In this document: in pieces, positions 42,731-51,227 of the stretch
Layout: each line of letters begins with the position of its first letter
How positions within the stretch are numbered: the first letter of the stretch is position 1
NCBI RefSeq assembly: GCF_026626705.1
Contig: NZ_JAPNKC010000001.1
Coordinates: 8,078,001-8,142,000, forward strand
Length of the DNA: 64,000 nt
Source: Pyxidicoccus sp. MSG2
GTDB taxonomy: Bacteria > Myxococcota > Myxococcia > Myxococcales > Myxococcaceae
Direction of reading: 5' to 3'
Translations under genes and position numbers: made by a program
The notes under the pieces: model-generated
What the model saw: only the letters and a program-made list of their open reading frames with translations
The model's database searches: none
Told to the model about the DNA's origin: nothing

Positions 42731-44672
42731 ACGGGGAAGCCTGGCCGTCCCGGGCCGGCGGCCGGGGGCCGAAGAAGAGCGGGACGCTCACCACCACCAG
42801 CCGGGGCTCGCCGGACAGGATGAGCCCGGTGCGCAGCAGCTCCGGACGGTGGCCCTGCGCGAGGCGTGGCAGCCACCGCCACTCGAGCGGCTCGGGGAGC
42901 ACGACGGCCACCACGCTTCCGGGCGCCTCGCGCACCCGCTGGAGGCAGTACTCGCGCAGGGGGCGGACGAGCTCGCGGTACGGAGAGTCGACGAGCTCCA
43001 GGTGGGGCGCCGGGTGCCCGCGCGCGGCGAGCGGCCCTTCCACGAAGCGCGCCCAGTCCGCCGCGAGCTGCGTGCCGCCGTCCTCGCCCGTCACCACGTG
43101 CACCGCGCGCACCTCCCGCGACAGCTGGAAGGCGAAGACGAGCGCGCGCTCCGCGGCGCGAGACCAGCGGCCCACCGGCACCACCACGATGAGCGGAGCC
43201 TCGGAGGACAGGTCGATGGGTCGCGCGAGCGCCGTCTCCCGGCGCGCGCGCCGTGCCGCCGCCTGGAGCGTCGTGAAGAGCCCCATGGCCAGGGGGATGA
43301 GGAGGACGGAAATCCAGGCGCCGTACGCGAACTTGGACACGAGCAGCACGACGAACGTGAGGCCCGTTCCCAGCGCGCCCGCCGCGTTGAGCAGGCGCGC
43401 GCGGCGGGCGCCGTCCGGACGGACGCGGCGCCAGTGGCGCACCATGCCCGCCTGCGAGAGCGTGAAGGCCAGGAACGCGCCGATGGCGAAGAGCGGGATG
43501 AGCCGGTCCGTGACACCCCGGAAGGCCACCAGCAGCGCCCCCGCCAGCAGGGCGAGCACGACGATGCCGCGCGAGTAGCCGAGGCGGCGTCCCCGGTGCG
43601 CGAAGCCCGCGGGGAGGTAGCCGTCCTGCGCGAGCAGGTGGCAGACGCGGGGGAAGTCCGTGAAGCTCGTGTTGGCCGACAGGGAGAGCACCGCGAGGAC
43701 GGCCGCGCTGGCCACCGCGTAGAAGACGCCGCGTCCCATCACCGCGCCGATGAGCTGCGAGAGCACGCTCTGGTAGCCCGGAGCTCCGGGGACGGTGGCC
43801 GTCACGCCGTAGGCCCGGGCGAGCAGGGTGACTCCGAGCAGCAGCGCGACGAGCAGGCCCACCACCAGGCCGAGCGTGGCGCGCGCCCGGCGCACCGAGG
43901 GCGCGCGAAAGACGGGCACCGCGTTGCTGATGGCCTCCACGCCCGTCAGCGCCGTGCAGCCGCTGGCGAACGCGCGCAGCACCAGCCAGACGCCCACGGC
44001 CTGGGTCGCGGCCGGGGCCGCGGGAGGGGGCACCACGGCGACGGGCGCCCCTCCTGAGGCCAGCGCGCGGACCGCTCCGACAGCCAGCACCACCGCGAGG
44101 GTGAGGATGAACAGCCAGGTCGGCGCGAGGAAGGCGGCGCCCGCCTCGCGCACGCCGCGCAGGTTGACCAGCGTGAGCAGTCCCAGCAGGCCCAGGCACA
44201 GCTCCAGCGTGTACGGGTGGAGCGCGGGCACGGCGGAGACCAGCATCCCCACGCCCGCGGAGATGCCGACCGCCACGTTGAGCGTGTAGTCGAGCAGCAG
44301 GGCGGACGCGGCGAGCAGGCCCGTCCGGGGCCCGAGGTTCTCCCGGGCCACCGTGTAGGAGCCTCCGCCGTTGGGATACGCCCCCAGCGTCTGGCGGTAC
44401 GACGCGGCCACGAGGACCAGCAGCAGCACGATGGCGAGGGTGATGGGGGCGAGCAGCCAGGGCCCCGCCGGGCCCAACGGCCGCAGCATGGTGAGCGCCG
44501 CCTCGGGGCCGTAGGCCGCGGAGGAGAGGGCATCCAGCCCGAGCACGGCCAGCCCCGCGCCCACGCCGATGCGCTCGTGTCCCTCCTGCCCCGCCGCCAG
44601 GGGCGGGCCGAGCAGGATGTCGGCCACGCGCCGTCCGCCTGGATTCCCCACGCTGGCCGGCCGTGTTCCCAT
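42729..44672 (-). CDS. APC-superfamily permease resembling KimA, with C-terminal cytoplasmic domain
   Basis: A 647-residue transporter with about 12 TM helices (about 45-490) and a soluble C-terminal 150 residues. The pattern LDALSSAAYGPEAAL, then SYRQTLGAYPNGGGSYTVARENLG, resembles KimA (YdaO) K+ importers and related amino acid permeases. The C-terminal domain starts LIVVVPVGRWSRAAERALVFAFQLS and looks like a universal-stress or nucleotide-binding-like fold, as in KimA-type proteins. The ATG at 44672 has AGGA directly adjacent, an unusually short spacing. Substrate is inferred: K+ or an amino acid. Confidence 0.82.
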   Translation of the reverse strand: MGTRPASVGNPGGRRVADILLGPPLAAGQEGHERIGVGAGLAVLGLDALSSAAYGPEAALTMLRPLGPAGPWLLAPITLAIVLLLVLVAASYRQTLGAYPNGGGSYTVARENLGPRTGLLAASALLLDYTLNVAVGISAGVGMLVSAVPALHPYTLELCLGLLGLLTLVNLRGVREAGAAFLAPTWLFILTLAVVLAVGAVRALASGGAPVAVVPPPAAPAATQAVGVWLVLRAFASGCTALTGVEAISNAVPVFRAPSVRRARATLGLVVGLLVALLLGVTLLARAYGVTATVPGAPGYQSVLSQLIGAVMGRGVFYAVASAAVLAVLSLSANTSFTDFPRVCHLLAQDGYLPAGFAHRGRRLGYSRGIVVLALLAGALLVAFRGVTDRLIPLFAIGAFLAFTLSQAGMVRHWRRVRPDGARRARLLNAAGALGTGLTFVVLLVSKFAYGAWISVLLIPLAMGLFTTLQAAARRARRETALARPIDLSSEAPLIVVVPVGRWSRAAERALVFAFQLSREVRAVHVVTGEDGGTQLAADWARFVEGPLAARGHPAPHLELVDSPYRELVRPLREYCLQRVREAPGSVVAVVLPEPLEWRWLPRLAQGHRPELLRTGLILSGEPRLVVVSVPLFFGPRPPARDGQASP

Positions 44673-44821
44673 TCCTGCTGGGAATGTGCACCGCCCAACG
44701 TGGCGGGAAGGTCCAGGCGCTCCAGGCGGCCGCCCCCACCACTGCTTCGGGGCGGACGTGCCTGTCGTGTTGACGCGCCAGCGGGTGGAGTAGACCCTTC
44801 CTCCGAGGGAGGGGTGCTCAC

Positions 44822-45631
44822 ATGGCTTCAGGCGTGGACACCGGCGTCATCGCCGGCTTCGTGGCGGCCATTGCCTTCGACGTGCTGATGCCGGTGGCGG
44901 TGGTGCTGTGGGTCCGCCGCCGGCTGGGCGTGGCGTGGAAGGTGGTGGGCTGGGGCGCGGTGGCCTTCGCGCTGTCCCAGCTCTTCACCCGGGTGCCGCT
45001 GGTGCAGCTCTTCCAGTACCTGCTGCGCGACGAGCTGAAGGACTCACCGGTATTCATGGGCGTGTGGATTGCCCTCCTGTGCATCACCGCGGGCCTCTTC
45101 GAGGAGACGGCGCGCCTGTGGGTGTTTCGCGGGCCGCTGAAGGACTTCCGGCGCTGGCGGGACGCGGTGGGCTTCGGCGTGGGGCACGGCGGGCTGGAGT
45201 CCGCGGTGCTGATTGCCGGCATGGCCGTGCTGGGGCTCATCAACCTGGTGGTGCTGTCGCAGTTGGACCCGTCCACGCTGAAGGTTCCGCCCGACGTGAT
45301 GGAGCAGGTGCGGCAGACGCAGGCGACGTTCGCGGCGCTGCGCTGGTGGGAGCCGTTGCTGGGCGCGTACGAGCGCGCCCCGGCCATGGTGTTCCACGTC
45401 GCGATGTCCGTGCTCGTGCTGCAGCGCTTCGTCCGCGGCGGGGTGGGGTGGTACTGGCTCGCGGTGGGCAGTCACGCGCTCTTCAACGGGGTGGCCGTGG
45501 GGGCGGGCAAGCTCGCGGGCGCGGTGGCGGCGGAGGTCGCGGTGACGGTGGGCGCGCTCGTCGGCCTGTGGGTCATCCTCCGCCTGCGTCCCAAGGAGCC
45601 GGAGCCCGGGCCGGAGGCTACCGCGCCTTGA
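44822..45631 (+). CDS. YhfC-family intramembrane glutamic-type protease
   Basis: A 269-residue membrane protein with about seven hydrophobic helices. It carries the CAAX-protease-like pattern FEETARLWVF (Glu94, Glu95, Arg98), GHGGLES (His122, Glu126), VFHVAMS and SHALFNG, as in YhfC-type peptidases. GAGGGAGGGG precedes the ATG at 44822. The target is unknown. Its last 14 bp overlap the 3' end of the convergent prolyl aminopeptidase gene. Confidence 0.82.
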   Translation: MASGVDTGVIAGFVAAIAFDVLMPVAVVLWVRRRLGVAWKVVGWGAVAFALSQLFTRVPLVQLFQYLLRDELKDSPVFMGVWIALLCITAGLFEETARLWVFRGPLKDFRRWRDAVGFGVGHGGLESAVLIAGMAVLGLINLVVLSQLDPSTLKVPPDVMEQVRQTQATFAALRWWEPLLGAYERAPAMVFHVAMSVLVLQRFVRGGVGWYWLAVGSHALFNGVAVGAGKLAGAVAAEVAVTVGALVGLWVILRLRPKEPEPGPEATAP

Positions 45632-46586
45632 AGTGGTCCGTGGCCTCGACCAGCGCGGAGGTGTTGCCGGGCTCGTTCGCGGAGTGGCCCGCGTCCGGGA
45701 CGATGATGAGCTCCGCCTCCGGCCACGCCTTGTGCAGCGCCCAGGCGCTCTCCGGCGGGCACACCACGTCATAGCGTCCCTGGATGATGACGGCCGGGAT
45801 GTGGCGGATGCGGTGCACGTCGTCGAGCAACTGCGTGTCACTGCGCAGGAAGCCCTTGTTGACGAAGTAGTGGCACTCGATGCGCGCGAAGGCGAGGGCG
45901 AAGGTGTCCTGGGCGTTGCGCGCCACCAGCTCCGCGTTGGGGTACAGGCAGCTGGTGCGGCCCTCCCACACGCTCCACGCGCGCGCCGCCTCATGCTGCG
46001 CCTTCTCGTCGGTGCCCATCAGCCGGCGTGCGTAGGCGGACAGCAAATCGCCACGCTCCCCGGGGGGAATGGGCGCGAGGTAGTGCTCCCACGCATCCGG
46101 GAAGAGGGCATCCGCGCCGCGCTGGTAGAACCAATCAATCTCGCGCTTGCGCAGCAGGAAGATGCCGCGCAGCACCATTTCCGTGACGCGCTCCGGGTGT
46201 GTCTCCGCGTAGGCCAGCGCCAGCGTGCTGCCCCACGAGCCGCCGAAGAGCTGCCACCGGTCGATGTCCAGGTGCTCGCGCAGCCGCTCCATGTCGGCGA
46301 CGAGGTCCCAGGTGGTGTTCTCCTCCAGGCTCGCGTGCGGAGTGCTCCTGCCGCAGCCGCGCTGGTCGAAGAGGACGATGCGGTACGCGCCCGGGTCGAA
46401 GAAGCGCCGCTGCCGCGGGTCCGTCCCGCCGCCCGGGCCGCCGTGGACGAAGACCACCGGCTTGCCGTTCGGGTTGCCGCACTCCTCGAAGTACACCTCG
46501 TGGAGCGAGGACACGCGCAGTCGCCCGGTGCGGTAGGGCTCCAGGGGCGGGTACAGCGTACGCAACTGCTTGGCGGAGGCGGACAC
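45618..46586 (-). CDS. pip: Prolyl aminopeptidase
   Basis: A 322-residue alpha/beta hydrolase of the S33 family that removes N-terminal proline. HGGPGGGTDP forms the oxyanion region, GGSWGS holds Ser117, and the acid and base are in GRYDVVCPP and AGHSANEPG. FDQRGCGRSTPHA is the family hallmark. The start is a GTG at 46586 with a modest GCGAG site. The gene is monocistronic and tail-to-tail with the YhfC-like gene, overlapping it by 14 bp. Confidence 0.94.
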   Translation of the reverse strand: MSASAKQLRTLYPPLEPYRTGRLRVSSLHEVYFEECGNPNGKPVVFVHGGPGGGTDPRQRRFFDPGAYRIVLFDQRGCGRSTPHASLEENTTWDLVADMERLREHLDIDRWQLFGGSWGSTLALAYAETHPERVTEMVLRGIFLLRKREIDWFYQRGADALFPDAWEHYLAPIPPGERGDLLSAYARRLMGTDEKAQHEAARAWSVWEGRTSCLYPNAELVARNAQDTFALAFARIECHYFVNKGFLRSDTQLLDDVHRIRHIPAVIIQGRYDVVCPPESAWALHKAWPEAELIIVPDAGHSANEPGNTSALVEATDHFKAR

Positions 46587-46839
46587 GGGACTCGCTTCTC
46601 ACGGGTGGGGAGATGGCTGTCACCGTACCAGAGCGCCTCCGTCCGCCAGACACCCCTTCACTCCCGCGCCAGCTCCGCCCCCAGGGCAGGAAGACGTCCG
46701 TCAGTAGACGCTGGCCTGTCCGCCCTCCAGCCCGGCGGGCGCCACCAGTGGCGATGTGACGGCGAAGTTGCCCGGCCGCAACGCTGACTTTGCGGGCGAC
46801 GTGGACACTTCCGTGGACTCCCAACCCCAGGAGCGTCCC

Positions 46840-47031
46840 GTGAACATCGCCTCCCTGATGAACCCCCCGAAGGCGCGCGTCACCCCGGCTCGCGAGCCCC
46901 GGCTGCGGCTCGTGCGCGTGCAGGCCACCGTCCTCGCCCAGGGCGCGTGGAGCGCGATGAAGGACAGCGTGCGGGCGTTCCGCCACATGCGGGACGTCCT
47001 CACCGGCGGCTACGCCGACGTGCGGCCGTAG
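46840..47031 (+). CDS. Small basic protein of unknown function
   Basis: A GTG at 46840 with GGAG 7 nt upstream opens a 63-residue frame. The product is rich in Arg and Lys and may form two amphipathic helices (RLRLVRVQATVLAQGAWSAMKDSVRAFRHM). An ATG at 46756 would extend it by 28 residues, but this part has no ribosome site and a less regular composition. I recognise no family. The opposite strand also has an open frame here, without a ribosome site. Confidence 0.5.
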   Translation: MNIASLMNPPKARVTPAREPRLRLVRVQATVLAQGAWSAMKDSVRAFRHMRDVLTGGYADVRP

Positions 47032-47080
47032 CCTCAGGAAGCAGGGCCCGACCCCGTGGAGCCAGGGGGCCGGGGCATTC

Positions 47081-48295
47081 TCAGGAGGGCGCGCCCGGAG
47101 TCGGGCGGGTTCCCGGGTCCTTCGGCGCGTCCTCCTTTGGCGGAGGAGGCGGCACGCCCTTGCCCGCGGGCGCCACCATCCGCACCTCGGTGCGGTCATC
47201 CAGCGCGAGCCCGTCGCCCTTGGGCTCCGTCTCCGTCACCGAGATGACGTCCCCGCGGTTGAGCTGCATGAAGCGCTCGTTGCGCTCGTTGCGGTGCCGC
47301 TCCTGCATCGCCAGGCCCACGCGCCCTTCCGGGCCGCAGCCGATGTAGCGCTTGCGCCCCTTGCCCTCCAGCGGCTCGGAGACGATGCGGAACAGCCTTC
47401 CCGGCGGCAGCTCCGGCCACGCTTCACCCTTCGGCGCCAGCACGAGGTAGCTCATCTTGAGCGCCTCCTTGTGCAGACTCGCCGCGCGCGCAATCTCCTC
47501 CACCACCTTGGGCATGGGCCAGGGCCGCTCGGCGTGGCACCAGTCCGTCTCCTTCACCAGCGCCGGACACGCGCCCCGATACATGCACGGCGCGCGCACC
47601 GCGTAGCCGCGCTCCACCATGGCGTCGCGCACGTGGAGCAGGCCGCGGCTCGTCTCGCGCAGCGCGGGCTCCATGACGAGCAGGCTGCCGCCGCGCTTCA
47701 CCTTCGCCAGCGCCGCCTCCAGCAGCGCCGCGCGCGGGGCCGTGGCTGAATCACCGGTGCCGTACAGCTCGTTGATGACGTGGCCCATCGTAATCAGGTC
47801 GAAGTTGCCCTCCGGCAGCGCCGCGCCCTTCTTCGTCGGGTCCCAGTCGCGCGTGGCCAGCGCCTCGCCGGCCTCGGTGGCCAGGCTGCGCGCGAGGTTG
47901 AGGGCCGCCTTGCTGCGGTCCGCGGCCGTCACCTCGCCCGCGCCCGCGTCCAGGGCCGCGAAGGCCACCGGGCCCGGGCCGCTGCCCAGGTCCAGCACCT
48001 GCCGGGGTCGGTTGGGCAGCTCGCCCAGCACCTGCCTCGCCTGGGCATAGGACACCGGCCAGTAGAAGAGCAGGTAGGCGCCGAGCAGGCGCGGGTCGTC
48101 CATGTACCGGGCGCCGGCGAGCTGCCGCTCCCGCGTCAGGCCGAGGGAGAGCTGGCGGACGCCCGCGCCCACCTCCTTCACCTCCTGAGGCGTGAGGCGC
48201 GTCTCCGGCCCGTCGCCCTTGCCGCGCGAGGCGCGCCACACGGCGATGAGCCTCGGCATCCACCGCTCCAGGTCCTTGCTGTACGCGTTGCTCAT
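47081..48295 (-). CDS. Rsm22-like ribosomal-assembly methyltransferase-fold protein
   Basis: A 404-residue protein of the Rsm22 family. The Rossmann SAM-binding motif is VLDLGSGPGPVAFAAL, followed by LITMGHVINELYG. A cysteine cluster in APCMYRGACP, DWCHAERPW and YIGCGPEG matches the metal or Fe-S site typical of Rsm22. The C-terminal segment (HRNERNERFMQLNRGDVISV) is basic and probably binds rRNA. The ATG at 48295 lies inside the left unit of a 60-bp tandem duplication, so its promoter region was duplicated. Role in small-subunit assembly is inferred from the mitochondrial homologue. Confidence 0.85.
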   Translation of the reverse strand: MSNAYSKDLERWMPRLIAVWRASRGKGDGPETRLTPQEVKEVGAGVRQLSLGLTRERQLAGARYMDDPRLLGAYLLFYWPVSYAQARQVLGELPNRPRQVLDLGSGPGPVAFAALDAGAGEVTAADRSKAALNLARSLATEAGEALATRDWDPTKKGAALPEGNFDLITMGHVINELYGTGDSATAPRAALLEAALAKVKRGGSLLVMEPALRETSRGLLHVRDAMVERGYAVRAPCMYRGACPALVKETDWCHAERPWPMPKVVEEIARAASLHKEALKMSYLVLAPKGEAWPELPPGRLFRIVSEPLEGKGRKRYIGCGPEGRVGLAMQERHRNERNERFMQLNRGDVISVTETEPKGDGLALDDRTEVRMVAPAGKGVPPPPPKEDAPKDPGTRPTPGAPS

Positions 48296-48412
48296 CCCGC
48301 CCAACCTTCGAGCGTGGCGCACCACCCGGGGGCGGCCACGTCAATCCGTTGTCATCCCGCCAAGGCTTCAACTGGGAGGTCGCCACCCGGGGGCGACCGC
48401 GTTAAACCCTGG
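48293..48412. repeat. 60-bp imperfect tandem duplication in a divergent promoter region
   Basis: Unit 1 is 48293-48352 and unit 2 is 48353-48412. Both begin CATCCCGCC and share the block ACCCGGGGGCG at the same offset, followed by CC and (A)CGT/CGTTAA. The spacing is exactly 60 bp. The repeat fills the space between the Rsm22-like start and the ABC-exporter start, so both promoters probably lie in it. Confidence 0.65.
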
Positions 48413-48418
48413 TTCCAC

Positions 48419-49447
48419 ATGATTTCCGTCCACGGCCTGCGCAAGCACTACAAAGTCCACAAGCGCCCGCCGGGCCTGAAGGCGGCCCTTCGCTCGCTCG
48501 TCCACCGCAGCTACACCACGGTGAAGGCCGTGGACGGTATCTCCTTCGACATCCGCCCGGGGGAGCGCGTGGGCTTCCTGGGCCCCAACGGCGCCGGAAA
48601 GACGACGACGCTCAAGGTGCTGTCCGGGCTGCTCCACCCCTCCGAGGGCGAGGTGACGGTGGACGGCCACGTGCCTCGGCTCCGGGAGGAGGCCTTCCTC
48701 AAGAAAATCATGCTCGTCATGGGGCAGAAGCAGCAGCTCCTCTGGGACCTTCCTCCCGCGGAGACCTTCGAGCTCAACCGCGCCATCTACGACGTGCCCG
48801 CCGCCCAGTACAAGCAGACGATGGACGAACTGGTGGGGCTGCTCGACATCGGCGACCTCATCGGCAAGCCCACCCGGCAGCTCTCCCTGGGCGAGCGGAT
48901 GAAGTGCGAGCTGGCCGCGGCGCTCATCCACCGCCCCCGCGTGTTGTTCCTCGACGAGCCCACCATCGGCCTGGACGTGTCCATGCAGGCCACCATGCGG
49001 ACGTTCATCAAGGACTACAACGAGAAGTACGGCGCCACGCTCATCCTCACCAGCCACTACATGGACGACGTGGCGGCGCTGTGCCCCCGGGTCATCGTCA
49101 TCGACAAGGGCCTGTTGTCCTACGACGGCAGCCTGGACGCGCTGGTGCAGCGCATCCGCCCGGAGAAGCGCGTGGTGCTGCGGCTGTCCGAGCAGGTGGA
49201 CGCCGCGCGCCTGGCCCCGCTGGGCGGCAGGGTGGTGACGCACGAGGCCGGCACCGCCGTGCTCCAGGTGCGCCAGGAGGCCGTCAACGCCACCATCAGC
49301 CGCGCGCTGGCGGGGCTGCCGGTGACGGACCTCACGGTGGAGAACGCGCCGCTGGAAGAGGTGATGAGCGAGCTGTTCGCGGAGAACAAGGCCCGTCGCG
49401 AGGCGGCGGCCCACGAGGCCCCGGCGAGCGAGTCGGTGCCGGCATGA
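48419..49447 (+). CDS. ABC transporter ATP-binding protein
   Basis: A 342-residue ATPase. Walker A is GPNGAGKTT, the Q-loop lies in GQKQQLLWDL, the signature is LSLGERMKCELA and Walker B is VLFLDEPTIGLD, followed by an H-loop His in LTSHYMDDV. The C-terminal 90 residues form the extra domain seen in exporters of the DrrA/NodI type. The ATG at 48419 follows the tandem repeat directly. The stop overlaps the ATG of the first permease gene, so the three ABC genes form one operon. Confidence 0.94.
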   Translation: MISVHGLRKHYKVHKRPPGLKAALRSLVHRSYTTVKAVDGISFDIRPGERVGFLGPNGAGKTTTLKVLSGLLHPSEGEVTVDGHVPRLREEAFLKKIMLVMGQKQQLLWDLPPAETFELNRAIYDVPAAQYKQTMDELVGLLDIGDLIGKPTRQLSLGERMKCELAAALIHRPRVLFLDEPTIGLDVSMQATMRTFIKDYNEKYGATLILTSHYMDDVAALCPRVIVIDKGLLSYDGSLDALVQRIRPEKRVVLRLSEQVDAARLAPLGGRVVTHEAGTAVLQVRQEAVNATISRALAGLPVTDLTVENAPLEEVMSELFAENKARREAAAHEAPASESVPA

Positions 49448-50247
49448 GCTTTCGCAACACGATGCGCGCCATGCCCACGCTGCTCAAAGTCGGTTTCGCC
49501 GAGGCGGTGGCCTACCGCGCGGAGATGCTCATCTGGGTGCTGTCCACCACCATGCCGCTGGTCAACATGGTGCTGTGGATGGCGGTGGCCCGGAATGCGC
49601 CGGTGGGCCGCTTCGGTCAGGCGGACTTCGTGGGCTACTTCCTCGCCACCTTCGCGGTGCGCCAGCTCACCAGCTCCTGGGCCGCGTGGCTCATCAACTG
49701 GGAGGTGCGGCAGGGGACGCTGTCCATGCGTCTCTTGCGCCCCATCTCTCCGCTGTGGGCCTACGCGGCGGAGAACATCGCCGGCTTCCCCATGCGCCTG
49801 GTGGTGGCCATTCCGGTGACGGTGCTCGCCGTGGTGCTGGTGGGAAGCAAGGCGGTGCCCCAGCACGCGTGGCAGTGGGCCTTCTTCGTGCTGGCGGTGC
49901 TGGGCGGGTGGGCCATCTCCTTCCTGGCCAACGTCACCATCGGCGCGCTGAGCTTCTTCCTGGGCAGCAGCCAGAAGGTGATGGAGGTGTGGCTCGTCCT
50001 GTACTTCGTCTGCTCCGGGTACATGTACCCGGTGGAGCTGTTGCCCGCGGGGCTGCGCACCCTCATCAACTGGCTGCCCTTCCGCTACCAGATTGGCCTG
50101 CCGGTGGAGCTGATGACGGGCGCGCACGGCTGGCGCGAGGCGCTGCTGCTGTTGGGCGCGCAGTGGGCCTGGGTGGTGGTGCTGGGCGGGCTCACCGTGG
50201 TCGTGTGGAAGCAGGGCGTGCGGCGCTTCGCGGCGTTTGGAGGGTAG
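49444..50247 (+). CDS. ABC-2 type permease, first subunit
   Basis: A 267-residue membrane protein with six predicted TM helices. The cytoplasmic loop INWEVRQGTLSMRLLRPISPLWAYAAEN is the coupling region characteristic of this paired ABC-2 family. ATGA overlap with the ATPase gene shows translational coupling. It pairs with the second permease to form a heterodimeric pore. The exported substrate is unknown. Confidence 0.9.
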   Translation: MSFRNTMRAMPTLLKVGFAEAVAYRAEMLIWVLSTTMPLVNMVLWMAVARNAPVGRFGQADFVGYFLATFAVRQLTSSWAAWLINWEVRQGTLSMRLLRPISPLWAYAAENIAGFPMRLVVAIPVTVLAVVLVGSKAVPQHAWQWAFFVLAVLGGWAISFLANVTIGALSFFLGSSQKVMEVWLVLYFVCSGYMYPVELLPAGLRTLINWLPFRYQIGLPVELMTGAHGWREALLLLGAQWAWVVVLGGLTVVVWKQGVRRFAAFGG

Positions 50248-50251
50248 GGGC

Positions 50252-51055
50252 ATGTTGCGGCGCTATTGGCGACTGCTGGGCATCCAGCTCAAGGCGTCCG
50301 GGTTGCTGGCGCTCCAGTACCGCGCGGACTTCTTCACCGAGGGAATTACGTCCCTCTTCTGGACCTTCACCGCGCTGGCGCCGCTGTTCGTCGTCTACGG
50401 CGAGCGGCCCGTGGTGGAGGGCTGGGGCTTCGGCGAGGCGCTGCTGGTGGTGGGCTGGTTCACGCTGCTCCAGGGCATCCTCGAGGGCGCCATCAACCCC
50501 AGCCTCACCGGCGTGGTGGACCACATCCGCAAGGGCACGCTGGACTTCGTACTGCTCAAGCCCGCGGACGCGCAGTTCCTCGTGTCCACCCAGCGCTTCC
50601 TGCCCTGGCGCGCCTTCAACGTGCTCACCGGGCTGGGGCTGTTCGTCTACGCCTTCGCGAAGCTGGGGCACGGGCCGTCGGTGACGGGGGTGCTGGCGTC
50701 GGTGCTGCTGCTGGGCACCAGCACGCTGCTGCTCTACTCGCTGTGGATTCTGACGGTGAGCGCGGCCTTCTTCGTCGTGCGCGTGGACAACCTCACGTAC
50801 CTCTTCACGTCCATCTTCGACTTCGCGCGCTGGCCGTCCTCCGTGTTCCAGGGCGTGGCCCGGGGCGCGCTGACGATTTTCTTCACGTACGTCATCCCCC
50901 TGGCGCTGATGACCACCTTCCCCGCCCAGGCCATGCTGGGGCGCCTGCCGCTGCATGCGCTCGGTGGCGCCGTGGTGGGCTCGGCCGTCTTCGCCTGGGT
51001 GGCCCGCAGGGTGTGGCTGCGCTCCATCGGCCACTACACGTCCGCCAGCAGCTAG
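50252..51055 (+). CDS. ABC-2 type permease, second subunit
   Basis: A 267-residue membrane protein with six TM helices. VDHIRKGTLDFVLLKPADAQFLVS occupies the place of the coupling loop in the first subunit, so the two permeases are distant paralogues. The ATG at 50252 is 4 nt after the first permease stop and has GGAGGGTAGGGG upstream. It completes the ATPase-permease-permease operon. Confidence 0.9.
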   Translation: MLRRYWRLLGIQLKASGLLALQYRADFFTEGITSLFWTFTALAPLFVVYGERPVVEGWGFGEALLVVGWFTLLQGILEGAINPSLTGVVDHIRKGTLDFVLLKPADAQFLVSTQRFLPWRAFNVLTGLGLFVYAFAKLGHGPSVTGVLASVLLLGTSTLLLYSLWILTVSAAFFVVRVDNLTYLFTSIFDFARWPSSVFQGVARGALTIFFTYVIPLALMTTFPAQAMLGRLPLHALGGAVVGSAVFAWVARRVWLRSIGHYTSASS

Positions 51056-51076
51056 CCCGGGCCGCCCGCCCGCCTG

Positions 51077-51112
51077 CCCCAGGGGGCTGGGTGTCTATGA
51101 CCCCACCTGGGG
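51077..51112 (+). terminator. Probable terminator of the ABC exporter operon
   Basis: A bulged hairpin with outer arms CCCCAG / CTGGGG and an inner TGGG / CCCA helix, 22 nt after the last permease stop. Confidence 0.45.
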
Positions 51113-51227
51113 GAGTGTTCACTATTGGCTGGTGCAATGGCCTCCGACGCACGGGGTGGAGTAAACGCGGCAGAACGTGGGCCCCCGCCCACCTTCCCCC
51201 TCAAGTCGGAAAAAGGACACCCTCCTC

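Noticed and set aside
46701-47003. A 100-codon minus-strand frame overlapping the small basic protein
   Set aside because: No ribosome site and an Arg/Ser/Thr-rich translation; the plus-strand frame has a spaced GGAG.
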